Assembly: GCA_033549345.1 (NCBI GenBank) | Contig: JAWSUT010000009.1 | Span: 1 to 64,000 of the forward strand | Origin: JAWSUT01 sp033549345 | GTDB lineage: Bacteria > Bacillota > Dethiobacteria > Dethiobacterales > Dethiobacteraceae | Reading direction: 5' to 3' | Length of the DNA stretch: 64,000 bases | Shown: piece after piece, positions 43,315 through 51,320 of the stretch | Numbering within the stretch: the stretch's first letter is position 1 | Layout: each line of letters starts with the position of its first letter | Position numbers and translations under genes: made by a program | The notes under the pieces: model-generated | The model's database searches: none | The model's input: only the letters and a program-made list of their open reading frames with translations | Told to the model about the DNA's origin: nothing

Positions 43315-43686
43315 CTAGTTTGGAATATGACAGCCGAGGCAATCATCATAGGAAACGTTACTCGGGAACATTGCGTCGTGGGAGGGGACGATATCCTCAT
43401 GACAGCTTAGGCAGAAAGAATAGCTTCCGCCGGTGGGGTGAGGAGTGTTCGGAGCGCCACCGTGGCAGTCCATACAGTCATCAAAGTAACCAAATGTATC
43501 TTTGTGCCAGTCAACTTCTTTTCTGTGGCATACATCGCAACTGGTGTCTGTGTTCACTTCATGGCTCACCAACTCGGGGCCTGCGGCAGTTTGCTTGGGA
43601 GCCAGCAGAACACCGCGGACAAATACGGCAAAAACAGCCATTACAACAATTGAAAACAGGAAAAATTGCATAGTTTTCTTATCCAT
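43315..43686 (-). CDS. Membrane-anchored tetraheme c-type cytochrome
   Basis: A 123-residue protein with an uncleaved-looking N-terminal membrane helix (FFLFSIVVMAVFAVFVRGVLL) and four CXXCH heme-binding motifs: CDVCH, CMDCH, CLSCH and CLGCH. Extra histidines (DWHKD, HPTGG, SHDAM) could be axial ligands. The spacing resembles NapB-like or small multiheme cytochromes used in extracytoplasmic electron transfer to nitrate, nitrite or other acceptors. No partner reductase or cytochrome maturation gene lies in the window. ATG after AGGAGGTACAT. Single gene. Confidence 0.85.
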   Translation of the reverse strand: MDKKTMQFFLFSIVVMAVFAVFVRGVLLAPKQTAAGPELVSHEVNTDTSCDVCHRKEVDWHKDTFGYFDDCMDCHGGAPNTPHPTGGSYSFCLSCHEDIVPSHDAMFPSNVSYDDCLGCHIPN

Positions 43687-43879
43687 ATGTACCTCCTATT
43701 GTGAGATTATATATGATTCCAACAAAAAAGTATTCTACCTAAATTGGGAATACCCTGCATGATTTTGATATTTTTCACAAACAAGTTAAAAACCTATAAA
43801 TATATCTGAGTATGTGTATTTATAATTGACATATGCCCATAATAAACTTATAATTAAAAATACAAACAGGAGGTTAGCC

Positions 43880-44083
43880 ATGATTATCGCTCTTCCCACA
43901 ACGGATAACGGCAAGAAAATTTCCGGTCACTTCGGCCGCAGCTGCAAAGCTTTTACAGACCTGAGTGAGACAGGCAAAACTGTTCTTCTTACAGCTGAGT
44001 TGGATTGCGATAAAGCCGTCAGCGATTTTCTAAATGACGGGCTGCAGACACATACTGACTCCTTCTGCGGATGTGATCACTAA
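43880..44083 (+). CDS. Short NifX/NifB-type (dinitrogenase cofactor biosynthesis family) protein
   Basis: 67 residues from ATG 43880, placed after AGGAGGTTAGCC; an in-frame ATG at 43826 lacks an RBS. It begins MIIALPTTDNGKKISGHFGRSCKAF, the start of the MTH1175/NifX-like fold, but is only about 60 percent of the usual 105-120 residues and lacks the glycine-rich middle of the family. It ends DSFCGCDH, which could bind metal. It may be a shortened iron-sulfur carrier or a decayed copy. It is 21 nt before a DUF5320 gene, a familiar pairing with such proteins. Confidence 0.6.
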   Translation: MIIALPTTDNGKKISGHFGRSCKAFTDLSETGKTVLLTAELDCDKAVSDFLNDGLQTHTDSFCGCDH

Positions 44084-44104
44084 AACAGAGGAGGTGAAGC
44101 GCTT

Positions 44105-44281
44105 ATGCCGGGATTTGACGGGAAAGGGCCAAAAGGCCGCGGCGCAATGAGCGGCCTTGGCAGGGGATACTGTCTTAAGCCGGTCACAAAAGAAGAGAAA
44201 AATATGCTGACCAAACGAGCTAAGGGGGCATTCCCAACCGGAAAGCTGCGCAACCAAAAGAAGACACCGGGGACAGGTTAA
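44105..44281 (+). CDS. DUF5320-like small glycine-rich protein
   Basis: 58 residues (MPGFDGKGPKGRGAMSGLGR, then GYC). The MPGxDGxGPxGxGxMxGxGxGYC pattern is that of the DUF5320 family often encoded beside NifX-like proteins. The start follows GAGGAGGTGAAGCGCTT. The last eight codons (QKKTPGTG) and the stop lie inside the left arm of the REP-like inverted repeat, so the natural C-terminus may have been replaced by the insertion. Confidence 0.7.
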   Translation: MPGFDGKGPKGRGAMSGLGRGYCLKPVTKEEKNMLTKRAKGAFPTGKLRNQKKTPGTG

Positions 44282-44369
44282 CTGTCTTCATTTTTTTACC
44301 CTGATGTAAGGTTATCATGGCCGATGACATGCGATATGAAGACAGTGGAACCTGTCCCCGCGTCTTCAT
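44262..44369. repeat. REP-like imperfect inverted repeat
   Basis: The left arm (about 44262-44291), containing GGGGACAGGTT and ACTGTCTTCA, is mirrored by the right arm (about 44338-44369: TGAAGACAGTGGAACCTGTCCCCGCGTCTTCA, in two pieces). About 46 nt separate them. The GGGGACAGGTT...ACTGTCTTCA motif is the sort of palindromic repeat scattered in Bacillota genomes and associated with Y1 (RAYT/IS200-like) transposases. The T run after each arm may also let it act as a terminator. Confidence 0.7.
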
Positions 44370-44447
44370 TTTTTATATTAGTTTAATCAGAATAGCATTT
44401 CTTTCGCATACAAACACTAGCGACAAGAAAAGCAGAAAGGAGTTTTT

Positions 44448-44996
44448 ATGATGCCGGCGATTACCGCAAACATACTTATTGGACGCTCTTCAACAAAAGA
44501 CGGTGTTTACGCCACACATTCCATGTATCTGATTGAAGAGGAAAAACCGGTCTGGTTTCTGCAGGAAACCGGAATCGAGGAGACCGGGTTAAACGGTTCC
44601 TGCGTAACTTGGGTTCCGCGCCGGGAAAGTATACTGGAAAACGGATTGTTAATGATTGCTCTGTATGTTGTCAAAAGTAAAGAAATCGTTGAGCTGGCAG
44701 ACAAATATCTGCATTCTGTGGGTGGGGACAAAGCCGACCTGAATACAGATATCGTTAAAAACAATCTTGAGGAACTGCGTAAAATCTGTCGAAGGCAAAA
44801 GATGGGTAGAAAGCTTGTGATCACTGTTATGGAAGGTTCGGCCCTTAGCAGTGAACTGCATCTTCTGGAAAATTACAGTGTTCCTGTGGAAGTCTGCACT
44901 CCGCAGTATTCAAGGCGACCCAAAGACCAGGGGTATGACTATACAGTGGCCGGTTCACTGCAACAGGCAGAGAATCCGATTCAAATCCGGCATTAA
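44448..44996 (+). CDS. Hypothetical protein
   Basis: A 182-residue soluble protein, not recognised. The N-terminal 60 residues are beta-rich (ITANILIGRSSTKDGVYATHSMYLIEEEKPVWFLQETG), the middle helical with a basic stretch (NNLEELRKICRRQKMGRKLVITVM), and the C-terminus Pro/Arg/Gln-rich. There is no signal peptide or membrane segment. The ATG at 44448 lies 6 nt after AAAGGAG. It precedes the YlbF-family gene by 71 nt; no functional link is evident. Confidence 0.6.
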   Translation: MMPAITANILIGRSSTKDGVYATHSMYLIEEEKPVWFLQETGIEETGLNGSCVTWVPRRESILENGLLMIALYVVKSKEIVELADKYLHSVGGDKADLNTDIVKNNLEELRKICRRQKMGRKLVITVMEGSALSSELHLLENYSVPVEVCTPQYSRRPKDQGYDYTVAGSLQQAENPIQIRH

Positions 44997-45067
44997 TCAT
45001 CATTCAAAAAAAAATAAAGGAAATGCCAGGTAAGGAAAGAATAGCTTACATACAGGAGGTGATACCC

Positions 45068-45391
45068 ATTAGTGTAGAAAACACGGCAAAAGAACTGGCA
45101 AAGGCCATTAAAGAAACGGATGAATATGCCAATCTTAATTCGGCCCATGCCAGAATTAAACTTGATCCAACTGCCCAGGACCTGATTTCCCAGATGGAAA
45201 CGAGCCAACAAACGATTCAGCAGGCGCAGATGCAGGGGCAGCCTGTGGAAGGTGACATTCAGCAGCTGCAGCAACTGCAGCAGCAAGCCATGCAGAATGA
45301 AACATTAAAACAGCTCTTTCAGGCACAGGAGGCCTTTGGTAAGGTGATGGAAGAAGCCAACAAAGTGATTAACCAGGAACTCTTTAGCTAA
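45068..45391 (+). CDS. YlbF/YmcA family protein with apparent AUU start codon
   Basis: A 107-residue helical protein of the YlbF family (SVENTAKELAKAIKETDEYANLNSAHARIKLDPTAQDLI, a Gln-rich middle, LKQLFQAQEAFGKVMEEANKVIN). In Bacillus these proteins form a complex affecting RNase Y-dependent mRNA turnover, competence and sporulation. The family N-terminus aligns exactly with an ATT codon at 45068, which lies 8 nt after a perfect AGGAGG (45054-45059). No ATG, GTG or TTG fits: GTG 45072 hits a stop at once, and ATG 45023 would place 15 extra residues and the Shine-Dalgarno inside the gene. AUU initiation is rare and is known for infC. Confidence 0.75.
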   Translation: MSVENTAKELAKAIKETDEYANLNSAHARIKLDPTAQDLISQMETSQQTIQQAQMQGQPVEGDIQQLQQLQQQAMQNETLKQLFQAQEAFGKVMEEANKVINQELFS

Positions 45392-45432
45392 AAAAAAAGC
45401 CTGACTGCTCAGTGACGCAGTCAGGCTTTTTG
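45391..45432. terminator. Bidirectional terminator
   Basis: The stem AAAAGCCTGACTG/CAGTCAGGCTTTT with loop CTCAGTGACG lies between convergent genes and has A and T runs at both ends. Confidence 0.9.
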
Positions 45433-45445
45433 ATATCTATAAGGG

Positions 45446-46042
45446 TTATCGCTCTCCCAGATAAAGCGCGAGGGCAGGTTTACTTTCATCAGTTGCCGGC
45501 TGACTGTTTTCGTTACCTATAACCCACCTGTTATTTTCATAGACAAGCAATACTTCAGTATGGGCCATTGTATCATAATCATAGGGGGCCAAAAATTCCA
45601 TTGTAATTCTGCCCTCTTCGCGTGAAAGAACCTGAGCGTCCTCAATAAACTCCGGTTTCCACAGCGGGAAGGCAAAACCCATTTCATAGCCCCAGTCCCA
45701 AAGGTGTTCCTCGTAGAATTCCCTGAACTGGTTGTCTGTAATGTCCTCCGACCAATACTGTATGAGTTCACTTCGTACCTGAGTCCAGGATAACTTTTCT
45801 TTGTTTTCCAGTTCTGCTTCAAACGCAGCAGTAAATATGTCCACGGCGGCGGCATGAGCCTGCGAAGCCAGTGTAAAAGCTTCTTTGTCGGATAGTCCGT
45901 CGACAGAAGAAGTCATATGTATACCCGGTTCTGGTTTCATATCACGCTTTTCCTGCGTAACCGTGATATTTTCCCCACCCCGTCCAAGAACAAGGAGTAA
46001 TAGAGTGATAACAATAACTGCACTCATCGCTTTTCTGTTCAT
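45446..46042 (-). CDS. Hypothetical exported or membrane-anchored protein
   Basis: A 198-residue protein with an N-terminal hydrophobic signal/anchor (MSAVIVITLLLLVLGRGG), no lipobox cysteine, then an acidic soluble domain. Aromatic-rich motifs include WTQVRSELIQYWSEDITDNQF, HLWDWGYEMGFAFPLW and, near the end, EVLLVYENNRWVIGNE, typical of the last strands of NTF2-like extracellular domains. Function is unknown. Its promoter region of about 270 nt separates it from the divergent hut operon. Confidence 0.65.
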   Translation of the reverse strand: MNRKAMSAVIVITLLLLVLGRGGENITVTQEKRDMKPEPGIHMTSSVDGLSDKEAFTLASQAHAAAVDIFTAAFEAELENKEKLSWTQVRSELIQYWSEDITDNQFREFYEEHLWDWGYEMGFAFPLWKPEFIEDAQVLSREEGRITMEFLAPYDYDTMAHTEVLLVYENNRWVIGNENSQPATDESKPALALYLGER

Positions 46043-46312
46043 GGAAGAACTCTCCTATCTCTGCAGTAAATTAAAAGTTGTCTTAGGTATAGTATAACGA
46101 ACTTCCGGCATCTAAATGTTTATTTACTATTAACAGATAGTGAAGTTTAGATAACATTTTATGCAAGTGAGTCGCTTAGGATATGCACTGTAACAGAACG
46201 TCATATTTATTACCGGAATCCGGCAGAATAGATAAAAAATAAATTTGTAGATGCTTTATTGACGCCTGGCAGATATAATTCTGTTAAGAGGTAAAGAGAA
46301 GGGGAGATGCTT

Positions 46313-48343
46313 ATGCCTGACAACCGGGATATTCAAGCCGCGATGACAATTAAGCTGGACAGCGAACTGCCCGAGATACCCGCATTCGTTGACGATGTCA
46401 GAAGAGCGCCGCACAGGGGCTTTACATTGAATCAGCTGCAGACTGAAATTGCACTCAAGAATGCACTGCGTTATGTACCCGAGGAGCTTCACGAAGTTCT
46501 GGCTCCCGAGTTTTTAAACGAGCTGGTGACAAAAGGCAGGATATATGGCTACAGGTTCAGGCCTCCGGGACCAATTAAAGGCCAACCAATTGATGAATAC
46601 AAAGGGAACTGCATCGAAGGCAAAGCATTCCAGGTGATGATAGATAATAACCTGGATTTCGACGTGGCGCTTTACCCTTATGAACTGGTCACTTACGGTG
46701 AGACGGGTAAAGTCTGTCAGAACTGGATGCAATACAGACTTCTGAAAAAATATCTGGAAGCCATGACAGACCACCAGACGCTCGTAGTTGAATCCGGTCA
46801 CCCGCTGGGATTATTCCGCTCAAAGCCCGACAGCCCACGTGTAATTATCACCAACGCACTGATGGTCGGCATGTTTGACAACGTCAAAGACTGGGATATT
46901 GCAGAACAGATGGGTGTTGCCAATTACGGCCAGATGACAGCCGGAGGCTGGATGTATATCGGTCCGCAGGGGATTGTCCACGGGACGTTTAACACTCTGC
47001 TGAATGCAGGGCGCCTTAAGCTGGGGCTGCGTGATGATGAGGACCTCAGAGGTGTGATTTTCATCAGCAGCGGGCTTGGCGGGATGAGCGGAGCCCAATC
47101 GAAGGCCGTGGAAATAGCCAACGGCGTCGGCATCATTGCCGAGGTTGACTATTCGCGGGTACAGACACGCTATCAGCAGGGCTGGGTTGGCAAGGTATCG
47201 GCAGACCTGGAAGAAGTGTTTCGCTGGGCAGCCGAATATGCTGCAGCCAAAAAGGCGGTTTCCATCGCCTACCATGGCAATATTATCGACCTTCTGGCTT
47301 ATGCCGTGGATAAAAATATTAAAATAGACCTTCTCTCCGACCAGACATCATGCCATGCTGTCCACGAGGGCGGCTACTGTCCGCAGGGCCTGACCTTCGC
47401 CCAAAGAACAGAAATGCTGCGGACAGAGAGAGCGAGGTTTAATCAGTTGGTTGATGAATCTCTGGCAAAGCATTTTGAACTCATTAAAGTGCTTGTTAGC
47501 CGGGGAACCTATTTCTTCGATTATGGCAACGCGTTTTTAAAAGCCGTGTTCGATGCAGGCGTAAACGAAGTCTCTAAAAACGGTGTTGACGAAAAAGACG
47601 GCTTTATCTTCCCGTCGTACGTTGAGGATATCATGGGCCCGGAACTTTTTGACTATGGCTACGGTCCCTTCCGTTGGGTGTGCTTATCCGGTGAGCACGA
47701 AGATTTGCGCAAAACCGACCACGCGGCAATGGATTGTATTAACCCGAACAGAAGAGGGCAGGACAGGGATAACTACGTCTGGATCCGGGATGCAGAAAAG
47801 CATAAGCTGGTCGTGGGCACACAGGCCAGAATTCTCTACCAGGATGCCATGGGCAGAACCAGAATCGCACTGCGCTTCAATGAAATGGTGCGCAACGGTG
47901 AAGTGGGTCCGATAATGCTGGGCCGAGACCACCATGATACCAGTGGAACCGATTCACCTTTCCGGGAAACAGCAAATATCAAGGATGGCAGTAATGTGAT
48001 GGCGGATATGGCAACACAGTGCTTTGCAGGCAACGCGGCCAGGGGGATGAGTCTGGTTGCGCTGCACAACGGCGGCGGTGTCGGCGTCGGCAAAGCAATT
48101 AACGGCGGTTTCGGACTGGTTCTTGACGGCAGCGAGCGGGTTGATACAATCTTAAATTCAGCTATGCCCTGGGATGTAATGGGTGGTGTAGCCCGCAGAG
48201 CCTGGGCCAGAAATGAGAACTCTATTACCACCAGCATGGAATATAACCAGGAAAACAAGGGAACCGACCATATCACGCTGCCCTTTATACCCGATGAAAA
48301 ACGGATCAAAGAACTGGTAGCTGCAGTTTTTGATAAAAAGTAA
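46313..48343 (+). CDS. hutU: Urocanate hydratase
   Basis: A 676-residue urocanase, the longer form seen in anaerobes (classical HutU is about 550 aa). It converts urocanate to imidazolone propionate with NAD+ as an electrophilic cofactor. Recognisable parts are VVESGHPLGLFRSKPDSPRVIITNALMVGMFDN, YGQMTAGGWMYIGPQGIVHGT, ISSGLGGMSGAQSKA, SDQTSCHAVHEGGYCPQGLTF, LGRDHHDTSGTDSPFRETANI and HNGGGVGVGKAINGGFGLVLDG. ATG 46313 lies 7 nt after AAGGGGAG; an ATG at 46307 abuts the RBS. First gene of the operon. Confidence 0.95.
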   Translation: MPDNRDIQAAMTIKLDSELPEIPAFVDDVRRAPHRGFTLNQLQTEIALKNALRYVPEELHEVLAPEFLNELVTKGRIYGYRFRPPGPIKGQPIDEYKGNCIEGKAFQVMIDNNLDFDVALYPYELVTYGETGKVCQNWMQYRLLKKYLEAMTDHQTLVVESGHPLGLFRSKPDSPRVIITNALMVGMFDNVKDWDIAEQMGVANYGQMTAGGWMYIGPQGIVHGTFNTLLNAGRLKLGLRDDEDLRGVIFISSGLGGMSGAQSKAVEIANGVGIIAEVDYSRVQTRYQQGWVGKVSADLEEVFRWAAEYAAAKKAVSIAYHGNIIDLLAYAVDKNIKIDLLSDQTSCHAVHEGGYCPQGLTFAQRTEMLRTERARFNQLVDESLAKHFELIKVLVSRGTYFFDYGNAFLKAVFDAGVNEVSKNGVDEKDGFIFPSYVEDIMGPELFDYGYGPFRWVCLSGEHEDLRKTDHAAMDCINPNRRGQDRDNYVWIRDAEKHKLVVGTQARILYQDAMGRTRIALRFNEMVRNGEVGPIMLGRDHHDTSGTDSPFRETANIKDGSNVMADMATQCFAGNAARGMSLVALHNGGGVGVGKAINGGFGLVLDGSERVDTILNSAMPWDVMGGVARRAWARNENSITTSMEYNQENKGTDHITLPFIPDEKRIKELVAAVFDKK

Positions 48344-48474
48344 ATACCAGCCTGTTCGTTTTGCATATGCAAAGCGGAAAATATCCCGCAAAAAAAGGTT
48401 CGTGGAGAAGAGCCGCGAACCATTTTACAATAGTGCGCACGGATTCGTTTCCGCGCAGGTTTAAGGAGGACGTT

Positions 48475-49104
48475 ATGGATAATCTGACAGTAAAAGAATT
48501 TACTTTATCGGTGGCATCAAACGAACCGGCACCAGGCGGAGGCAGTGTTTCTGCGCTTGGCGGATCCCAGGCTGCTGCCCTGCTTGCCATGTACTGCCGT
48601 CTCAGTCTGGGCAAGAAAGGCCTGGAAGACGTCCAGGAGAGCATGCAGGACGTCTCCCGCCGGGCCGAAGAAATAATGGCTAGCCTGCTGAGGGCCATTG
48701 CCGAGGACACCGCTGCATTTAACGAAGTGGTGGCGGCTTTTAAGTTGCCAAAGGATAACGACGAACAAAAGACGGCCAGAAAGGCCGCCGTTCAGGCAGC
48801 GTTTGAAAAAGCGGCCCGTGTTCCTTTGGACGTTGCCGAACAATGCTTGCAAATCATGGAGCTGATAGCCCACGTGGTAGGGAAGGGGAACAACTCCGCC
48901 ATCACCGACATCGGTGTGGCCAACCTTCAGGCCTGGTCCGGCTTACAGGGGGCCCTTTACAATGTGGAAATCAATCTCACATCCCTCAAAGATGCAGACC
49001 TGGTCAGTGAACTAAAGAGCCATGTGGAGCGCATCAGAGCCCGGGGTGCACAGCTTTTCCGCATGAACGCCGACGTTGTGGAAAATCTGCTGAAAGGGGA
49101 GTAG
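48475..49104 (+). CDS. fchA: Formimidoyltetrahydrofolate cyclodeaminase
   Basis: A 209-residue FTCD_C-type protein that turns 5-formimino-THF into 5,10-methenyl-THF and ammonia. Start MDNLTVKEFTLSVASNEPAPGGGSVSALGGSQAAALLAMYCRLS has the typical PAPGGGSVSAL motif; KGNNSAITDIGVANLQAW is also conserved. ATG 48475 follows TTTAAGGAGGACGTT; an upstream extension to 48361 is non-homologous. It is encoded separately from the formiminotransferase (fused in mammals), which starts 3 nt downstream. The 131-nt gap after hutU has no separate promoter that I could identify. Confidence 0.93.
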   Translation: MDNLTVKEFTLSVASNEPAPGGGSVSALGGSQAAALLAMYCRLSLGKKGLEDVQESMQDVSRRAEEIMASLLRAIAEDTAAFNEVVAAFKLPKDNDEQKTARKAAVQAAFEKAARVPLDVAEQCLQIMELIAHVVGKGNNSAITDIGVANLQAWSGLQGALYNVEINLTSLKDADLVSELKSHVERIRARGAQLFRMNADVVENLLKGE

Positions 49105-49107
49105 ATT

Positions 49108-50016
49108 ATGCAGCAAATTATACAAAGCGCCGTTAACTTCAGTGAAGGGCGGCGGACGGAAATTATCGATGCGGTTATTGCAGCGGTCAGAGCGACGCCC
49201 GGTGTAACCGTTCTTGACTATTCCCATGATCATGATCACAACCGCTGTGTACTGACGTTTGCCGGCGCTCCCCGCGATGTGGGGGAAGCTGCCTTTCGCC
49301 TGGCCCAAAAAGCAGCCGAGTTGATTAATATGGAAGAACACCAGGGCGGCCACCCGCGTATGGGGGCCACGGATGTGATTCCCTTTATTCCCGTAACCGG
49401 TGTAACAATGGAAGACTGTGTGGCCCTGGCAAAGGATGTGGGCCGGCGCATCGGAGCAGAACTGCAGATTCCCGTTTTTCTATATGAAGAAGCGGCATCG
49501 TCCCCTGCACGCAGGAATCTGGCGGATGTCCGCCGCGGCGAGTATGAAGGGTTGAAAGAGCTGATTAAGTCTGCCGAGAGGGCTCCCGATTTCGGACCGC
49601 AAAAGATGCATCCCCGTGCCGGGGCTGTGGCCGTCGGAGCCCGCCGCCCCCTGGTCGCTTATAATATTAACCTGGATTCATCCGACCTCACAGTAGCCAA
49701 AAAAATTGCGAAGGCAATCAGAGAAAGAACAGGCGGCCTTAAAAACGTCCGGGCCATCGGCCTCTATCTTGAAGACAGAAACCAGGTACAGGTCTCAATG
49801 AACCTGGTCAACTGCGACGAAACACCGATCTATCGAGTCGTGGAACTTGTCAAAGCGGAAGCCGCCCGCTTTGGCGCCAGAGTGACCGATACAGAAGTTG
49901 TCGGCCTCTGCCCCCAGGCGTATCTTTTGGAAGCAGTGCGGTACTACCTGCAAATGCACACCTTTTCCGATGATCAGGTCACTGAAAATAAAATTCTCCG
50001 GGAGATGAGCCAATAA
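49108..50016 (+). CDS. ftcD: Glutamate formimidoyltransferase
   Basis: A 302-residue transferase that moves the formimino group of N-formimino-L-glutamate to tetrahydrofolate. Conserved parts are SAVNFSEGRRTEIIDAV, DYSHDHDHNRCVLTFAG, HQGGHPRMGATDVIPFIP (with the His of the active site), GPQKMHPRAGAVAVGAR and LVAYNINL. It lies 3 nt after fchA and overlaps hutI by one base (TAATG), so all three are coupled. Product glutamate and one-carbon units feed folate metabolism. Confidence 0.95.
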   Translation: MQQIIQSAVNFSEGRRTEIIDAVIAAVRATPGVTVLDYSHDHDHNRCVLTFAGAPRDVGEAAFRLAQKAAELINMEEHQGGHPRMGATDVIPFIPVTGVTMEDCVALAKDVGRRIGAELQIPVFLYEEAASSPARRNLADVRRGEYEGLKELIKSAERAPDFGPQKMHPRAGAVAVGARRPLVAYNINLDSSDLTVAKKIAKAIRERTGGLKNVRAIGLYLEDRNQVQVSMNLVNCDETPIYRVVELVKAEAARFGARVTDTEVVGLCPQAYLLEAVRYYLQMHTFSDDQVTENKILREMSQ

Positions 50017-51278
50017 TGAAACCTACCGCCGACCTGGTTATCCGGGACGCTGCGCAGCTGTTAACCTTTGCCGGCCCAAGCGGCCCCAGAACAGGCAAAG
50101 CCATGGCCGACCCCGCGGTCATTGAAGACGGGGCGGTGGCCGCTCTTGACGGCAGGATTGTGGCTGTGGGCAAAACAGACGAAGTACTGCAAACCCTTAG
50201 CTTTCTTCCTGAAACTAAAATTGTTAGCGCCCGTGGTAAAGTGGTGATGCCCTGTTTTGTCGACCCGCACACCCACCTCATTTACGGCGGCAGCAGGGAA
50301 GAGGAGTTCGTGCTCAGGCTCGAAGGTGCGCAATACCTGGATATTCTCGCCGCCGGCGGCGGCATCTTAAGCACCGTTAAAGCCACCCGAGCAGCAACCG
50401 AAGAGGAACTGACAGCAAAGGGCCATAAAATACTGGATAATTTCCTGCACGCCGGCGTGGGCACCGTCGAGAGTAAAAGCGGTTACGGCCTCGATACCGA
50501 AACAGAGCTAAAACAGCTCCGCGCGGCCCATGCCCTGGACCGGCAGCATGATGCCGACATTGTCCACACCTTTCTTGGTGCCCATGCTTTTCCCAAAGAA
50601 TATGACAACAACCGTGAGGATTACGTGGATCTTGTCATACATGAGATGCTCCCCCGTGTAGCTGCAGAGAATCTCGCGGAGTTCTGCGATGTCTTCTGTG
50701 AAGAAAAAATATTTACCATTGAGCAATCCCGCAGAATCCTAACAGCCGCTAAAGAATGCGGCCTAAAACCCAAACTCCACGCCGATGAAATCGTCTCCTA
50801 CGGCGGAGCAGAGCTGGCAGCCCAAGTCGGCGCAGTCTCAGCAGACCACCTGCTGCAGGCTTCGGAAAAAGGCATTGCTGCCATGGCCGAGGCCGGTGTT
50901 GTCGCCGTACTGCTGCCGGGCACAGCGTTTTTTCTGATGAAAGAGTATGCCCGTGCCAGACGATTTATTGAAGCCGGCGTGCCTGTTGCGCTCTCAACAG
51001 ACTGCAATCCCGGTTCTTCACCGACACAGGCCATGCATCTGATTCTCTCCCTGGCCTGTCTGGAGATGAAAATGAAGCCTGCTGAAGCGCTGACCGCCGC
51101 CACAATCAACGCGGCTTGCGCCATCGACAGAGGCCACCTGGTAGGCAGCCTGGAACCCGGCAAACAAGCCGATATTCTGATTATGGATGCTCCCAACTAT
51201 AACTATATACCGTATCATTACGGTATCAGTTTAGTGCATACCGTTTTTAAAAAGGGGAAAAAAGTGGTAGGTAAATAA
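50016..51278 (+). CDS. hutI: Imidazolonepropionase
   Basis: A 420-residue amidohydrolase that hydrolyses imidazolone-5-propionate to N-formimino-L-glutamate. Metal ligands are visible in DPHTHLIYGG (His85, His87), HADEIVSYGGAELAAQVGAVSADHL and ALSTDCNPGS; the KSGYGLDTETELKQLR segment is diagnostic. The start overlaps the ftcD stop by one base. Last gene of the operon, followed by a terminator. Together with hutU, fchA and ftcD it completes urocanate-to-glutamate conversion; hutH for histidine itself is not in the window. Confidence 0.95.
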   Translation: MKPTADLVIRDAAQLLTFAGPSGPRTGKAMADPAVIEDGAVAALDGRIVAVGKTDEVLQTLSFLPETKIVSARGKVVMPCFVDPHTHLIYGGSREEEFVLRLEGAQYLDILAAGGGILSTVKATRAATEEELTAKGHKILDNFLHAGVGTVESKSGYGLDTETELKQLRAAHALDRQHDADIVHTFLGAHAFPKEYDNNREDYVDLVIHEMLPRVAAENLAEFCDVFCEEKIFTIEQSRRILTAAKECGLKPKLHADEIVSYGGAELAAQVGAVSADHLLQASEKGIAAMAEAGVVAVLLPGTAFFLMKEYARARRFIEAGVPVALSTDCNPGSSPTQAMHLILSLACLEMKMKPAEALTAATINAACAIDRGHLVGSLEPGKQADILIMDAPNYNYIPYHYGISLVHTVFKKGKKVVGK

Positions 51279-51279
51279 A

Positions 51280-51318
51280 AAAGATCCGGAACTTGTTCTA
51301 AGTTCCGGATTTTTCTTT
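51280..51318 (+). terminator. Rho-independent terminator of the hut operon
   Basis: The stem GATCCGGAACTT/AAGTTCCGGAT with a short loop is followed by TTTTTCTTTTT. Confidence 0.9.
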
Positions 51319-51320
51319 TT

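Noticed and set aside
45023..45067. ATG 45023 as the start of the YlbF-family gene
   Set aside because: The AAAGGA upstream is too close, the added residues are not part of the family, and they would bury a perfect Shine-Dalgarno that points to 45068.
46250..46285. Sigma-54-type promoter before hutU (TGGCA near the TATAAT)
   Set aside because: The GC of the -12 element is absent and the spacing is wrong. A sigma-A -10 (TATAAT) is present, but no convincing -35 could be fixed, so no promoter was annotated.
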